Below, piece after piece: positions 51,079-52,081 of a stretch of DNA of 52,081 bases (position 1 is the first letter of the stretch; each line of letters opens with the position of its first letter). The stretch is taken from contig DASTMZ010000095.1 in the NCBI GenBank assembly GCA_035713725.1, positions 1 to 52,081 on the forward strand, written 5' to 3'. The notes under the pieces were generated by a model that worked only from the letters and a program-made list of their open reading frames with translations, searched no databases and had not been told where the DNA came from. This DNA comes from DASQPR01 sp035713725. GTDB lineage: Bacteria; Actinomycetota; Actinomycetes; Mycobacteriales; Micromonosporaceae. Made by a program: the position numbers and the translations under genes.

Positions 51079-51092
51079 AGAGCGCTGCTCTC
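51079..51092. promoter_or_regulatory. TetR operator copy 2
   Basis: AGAGC-GCT-GCTCT core with the same flanking C as copy 1, located 23 bases upstream of the TetR start. An AT-rich island (51061-51070) with promoter-like TATTAT lies between the two copies. Confidence 0.7.
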
Positions 51093-51114
51093 TGATGTGT
51101 GCAATAATCTGAAG

Positions 51115-51819
51115 ATGCCTGCTGGTTCCATCCGGGCGCGGGTACGCGCGGAGATGATCGCCGAGATCAAGGACGTGGCCCGGCGGCACCTGGCCATCGA
51201 CGGTGCGAACTTGTCGCTGCGCGCCGTCGCACGCGATATGGGAATGGTGTCGTCGGCGATCTACCGCTACTTTGCCAGCCGCGACGACCTGCTGACCGCG
51301 CTGATCGTCGATGCCTACAACGCGGTCGCGGACGCCGTGGAGTCTACCGAGGCGGCGGTCGCCGATCGTGGCGATCTTCGTGGTCGGCTGCTCGCGATCG
51401 GTCGGGCAGTGCGCGGCTGGGCGCTGGCGAATCCGGCCGAGTACGCGTTGATCTACGGCAGCCCGGTCCCTGGCTACGCGGCGCCGCCGGACACCACGGT
51501 GGCGGCGCTGCGTACCGCGACGGTGCTCGTACAGGTCCTGATCGACGGCCACCGCGGCGGCGCGCTGCACTCCGACGTTCCGCTTCCCGGCGACGACCCG
51601 CTTCCCGGCGCCGTCCGCGACGATCTTCGGGCGGTCGCCGACGGCATCGCACCCGGGCTGCCGCCGGCGGTGTTGGCGCGCGGCACGATCGCGTGGATCC
51701 ACCTCTTCGGCGCCGTGAGCTTCGAGTTGTTCGGCCAGCTCAACAACGTGATCGAGGCGCGCGAGGACTACTTCGACTACCAGATGCGCCAGATGGCCGA
51801 CCTGGTCGGCCTCGCCTAG
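51115..51819 (+). CDS. TetR/AcrR family transcriptional regulator (WHG-type C-terminal domain)
   Basis: 234 residues from ATG 51115. Helix-turn-helix: LSLRAVARDMGMVSSAIYRYFASRDDLLTALI. The C-terminal domain contains RGWALANPAEYALIYGSPVPGY, typical of the TetR_C_33/WHG group, and ends in a helix with FELFGQLNN. It probably represses itself and the divergent epimerase-like gene by binding the two dyads at 51025 and 51079. Confidence 0.92.
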   Translation: MPAGSIRARVRAEMIAEIKDVARRHLAIDGANLSLRAVARDMGMVSSAIYRYFASRDDLLTALIVDAYNAVADAVESTEAAVADRGDLRGRLLAIGRAVRGWALANPAEYALIYGSPVPGYAAPPDTTVAALRTATVLVQVLIDGHRGGALHSDVPLPGDDPLPGAVRDDLRAVADGIAPGLPPAVLARGTIAWIHLFGAVSFELFGQLNNVIEAREDYFDYQMRQMADLVGLA

Positions 51820-51863
51820 CCGGCGCGGCCGAACGCCGGTGCGCCGGTGCGCCTAGCCGGCGC
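51813..51863. repeat. 14-bp direct repeat carrying the stop codons of two convergent genes
   Basis: The sequence cgcctagccggcgc occurs at 51813-51826 and 51850-51863. The central CTAG gives the TetR stop in the first copy and the stop of the minus-strand regulator in the second. Confidence 0.75.
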
Positions 51864-52081
51864 TCGGTCGCTTGTCGCTGACCGTGCGCTCAGGCGCACA
51901 CGACCCGGCAGGCGGCCGTTCGGCGAACTCGACGCAGCACGCGCCGGGCCGCGGCGCCAGCACGACGTCGACGTTCGCGCCGAGACCTTCGGCCAGCCCG
52001 CGGAGAAAGGCGTGGTTGAGCCCGCACACGAGCTCGGTGTGACGGACCGCGAGCGCGTGGAACGGGCAGTTGTGCAGCAGC
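51853..52081 (-). CDS. CPF-motif transcriptional regulator, C-terminal part only
   Basis: The last 75 codons are visible; the gene runs off the window. The sequence LLHNCPFHALAVRHTELVCGLN, LRGLAEGLG and PGACCVEF has three cysteine positions, matching the ligand-binding end of SufR/ArsR-like winged-helix regulators in which these cysteines can hold an iron-sulfur cluster. The DNA-binding part is outside the window. Convergent with the TetR gene. Confidence 0.6.
   Translation of the reverse strand, partial: LLHNCPFHALAVRHTELVCGLNHAFLRGLAEGLGANVDVVLAPRPGACCVEFAERPPAGSCAPERTVSDKRPSAG

Overview
The window is chromosomal DNA from a high-GC Gram-positive bacterium of the class Actinomycetia. The evidence is strong G/C bias at third codon positions, frequent GTG starts, a fused multifunctional 2-oxoglutarate decarboxylase/dehydrogenase (Kgd), a PknG-type kinase cluster, DUF3052 and DUF6104 proteins, and a PhoP-like two-component system next to a PepD/HtrA protease. 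I cannot name the genus. No rRNA, tRNA, CRISPR array, insertion sequence or phage gene was recognised. The window begins inside a polysaccharide deacetylase gene and ends inside a CPF-motif transcriptional regulator gene.

Layout. 1-1452: deacetylase tail and a secreted YVTN beta-propeller. 1457-8745 (minus strand): DUF6104 protein, kgd, an ABC-2 exporter pair, a hotdog-type protein and DUF3052. 9084-10779: a DUF4097 protein and a PadR regulator behind a perfect 12-bp inverted-repeat operator. 10918-15124: PhoP-like response regulator, histidine kinase and PepD-type protease, with 11-bp-phased CAG boxes before the first and third genes. 15246-16742: glpK. 17426-20402: CocE-type hydrolase, a divergent TetR gene and a MazEF-type toxin-antitoxin pair. 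20564-22281: a second ABC exporter. 22534-23917: cytidylyltransferase plus short-chain reductase, resembling a split CDP-ribitol synthase. 23991-24974: a membrane protein with a proline/tyrosine tail.

24982-33088 (minus strand) is the most coherent system: a six-gene cluster, reading GlnX-like membrane sensor, an unknown helical protein, PknG-like kinase, PP2C phosphatase, vWA protein and FHA protein. Kinase, phosphatase and FHA reader carry similar N-terminal zinc ribbons. The usual GlnH binding protein is absent from the cluster, and an unrecognised cytoplasmic protein sits between the GlnX-like gene and pknG.

33267-44761: an antibiotic-monooxygenase-like protein, an MFS transporter, a BlaI/M56 regulator-protease pair, a membrane-anchored endonuclease/phosphatase-fold protein, a large low-complexity protein with a hexapeptide repeat, an S9 peptidase, a lipoprotein, OsmC, a ThiD-like kinase and a flavohemoglobin that looks like type II. 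44921-47395: a short leucyl-tRNA synthetase with a variant KMSKS loop. 47563-52081: XdhC-YHS fusion and CoxG without CO dehydrogenase subunits, a GNAT enzyme, an epimerase-like gene divergent from a TetR gene with two matching operators, and the partial regulator.

A recurring feature is short tandem repetition (14-27 bp), often at 3' gene ends and several times covering the stop codon.
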